A stretch of 64,000 nucleotides of DNA, from positions 162,744 through 226,743 of the forward strand of contig JACKKO010000002.1 in the NCBI GenBank assembly GCA_024236395.1, written 5' to 3'. This stretch comes from Hyphomicrobiales bacterium. Its GTDB lineage: Bacteria > Pseudomonadota > Alphaproteobacteria > Rickettsiales > JACKKO01. A program made the translations under genes and the position numbers. The notes below the pieces were generated by a model. It was not told the origin of the DNA. It ran no database searches and worked only from the letters and a program-made list of their open reading frames with translations. Shown here piece after piece: positions 63,533-64,000 of this stretch. Within the stretch, counting starts at the first letter, position 1, and the number at the start of each line of letters is the position of its first letter.

Positions 63533-64000
63533 ATGCGTGCCCACAATACTGGCCGCATTTCAATAACACATCAAATAGCTACGCTAGGCTTTGGTGCTGT
63601 TCTCATCTTTAGCGCGACCTCTGCCAGCGCGACCTCGCTTGAAGAGCTAGAAGCCCGTGTTCGTGCGCTGGAATACCGTATCCAGAAGCTGGAACCGCCG
63701 ATTCACCCGCTAGCAGAAGCGCCAGCCCCCTCTTCTACTCCCACTGAGCAAGAATCTGTCCCCACAGAAGCCCCGGCGTTGCCTGAGCCACAGCCCGCTC
63801 AAGAAAGTGCAGAGCCACCAATAAGGCCTGCCATTCCAAACGCCTTACAAATCCCTGCCTTCTTGGAGCAAGAAGCTCAGAACGCCTCCACTGCACCCAT
63901 AGCAGTCCCTTCACAGGAACAGGATGCCCCATCTGTCCAGCAGCCATCGCCAGAACCGATGGTTGCCAATTCGGAACCCGATGTGATATTCCGCCAACAG
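63533..64000 (+). CDS. Probable CpoB/YbgF Tol-Pal coordinator, 5' part (runs off the window)
   Basis: The frame is open from the ATG at 63533 to the window end (156 codons). It encodes a hydrophobic signal segment (ATLGFGAVLIFSATSASA), a short coiled coil (SLEELEARVRALEYRIQKLE) and then a long Pro/Glu/Ala-rich region. CpoB (YbgF) is usual right after pal and has a signal peptide, coiled coil, linker and C-terminal TPR repeats. The TPR part would lie beyond the edge. The proline-rich linker is longer than typical, so the call rests on position and the coiled coil. Confidence 0.6.
   Translation, partial: MRAHNTGRISITHQIATLGFGAVLIFSATSASATSLEELEARVRALEYRIQKLEPPIHPLAEAPAPSSTPTEQESVPTEAPALPEPQPAQESAEPPIRPAIPNALQIPAFLEQEAQNASTAPIAVPSQEQDAPSVQQPSPEPMVANSEPDVIFRQQ

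Overview
The window is chromosomal DNA from an alphaproteobacterium. The evidence is a complete alphaproteobacterial-style S10-spc-alpha ribosomal protein cluster, an addA-trxA end fragment, an ahcY-divL-tsaE-amgK-murU block that includes a DivL-type kinase with tyrosine in the H-box, a petABC (bc1) operon, a BamF-type DUF3035 lipoprotein, a short Adk without a zinc lid, and an SRP RNA beside dnaX. By eye the GC content is in the low fifties. The order cannot be fixed from sequence alone; Rhodospirillales- or Micavibrionales-like lineages would fit. No IS element, integrase, CRISPR array, rRNA operon or replication origin was seen.

Layout. 1-3.5 kb: the end of addA, then trxA, a dispersed-type palindrome, the dnaX-ybaB-recR operon on the minus strand, and the SRP RNA. 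3.5-7.1 kb: ftsK with a very acidic linker, a multiply frameshifted lolA, and a YajQ-family gene. 7.1-9.8 kb: a class IV aminotransferase with a structured leader, icd and tRNA-Leu. 9.8-16.6 kb: uppP, an AT-rich GH13 gene that looks acquired, murJ, a Ca/Na antiporter, secF and ribF. 16.6-24.3 kb: lspA, a BamF-like lipoprotein, two M16 peptidases, pgi, mutL and an NDUFAF5-like methyltransferase, a compact run with many 1-4 nt overlaps. 24.3-31.8 kb: a pentapeptide-repeat gene, a metC-like gene, then ahcY, divL, tsaE, amgK and murU.

31.9-47.5 kb is the accessory-looking part. Two cassettes each pair a secreted-type RTX nonapeptide-repeat protein with an unusual two-domain GT2 glycosyltransferase and a GT-B-type glycosyltransferase. 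They flank an unrecognised 559-residue protein whose promoter is framed by an inverted repeat, an XRE regulator, a Sel1-repeat protein, the petABC bc1 operon and an ogt-type DNA repair gene. The two RTX proteins share their C-terminal domain and the two GT2 proteins share both domains, so the cassettes look related. A glycosylated RTX surface-protein system is the best candidate here for something undescribed.

47.6-63 kb: tRNA-Gly, tuf, the S10, spc and alpha operons without a break, with secY and adk inside and a good internal promoter before rpsM. 63-64 kb: pal and the start of a proline-rich coiled-coil envelope protein, probably CpoB/YbgF, cut by the window edge.

Two genes (lolA and the GT4 gene at 35.5-36.8 kb) are broken by single-base losses that mostly fall in runs of identical bases. 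Homopolymer errors in the assembly are a real alternative to true pseudogenes.
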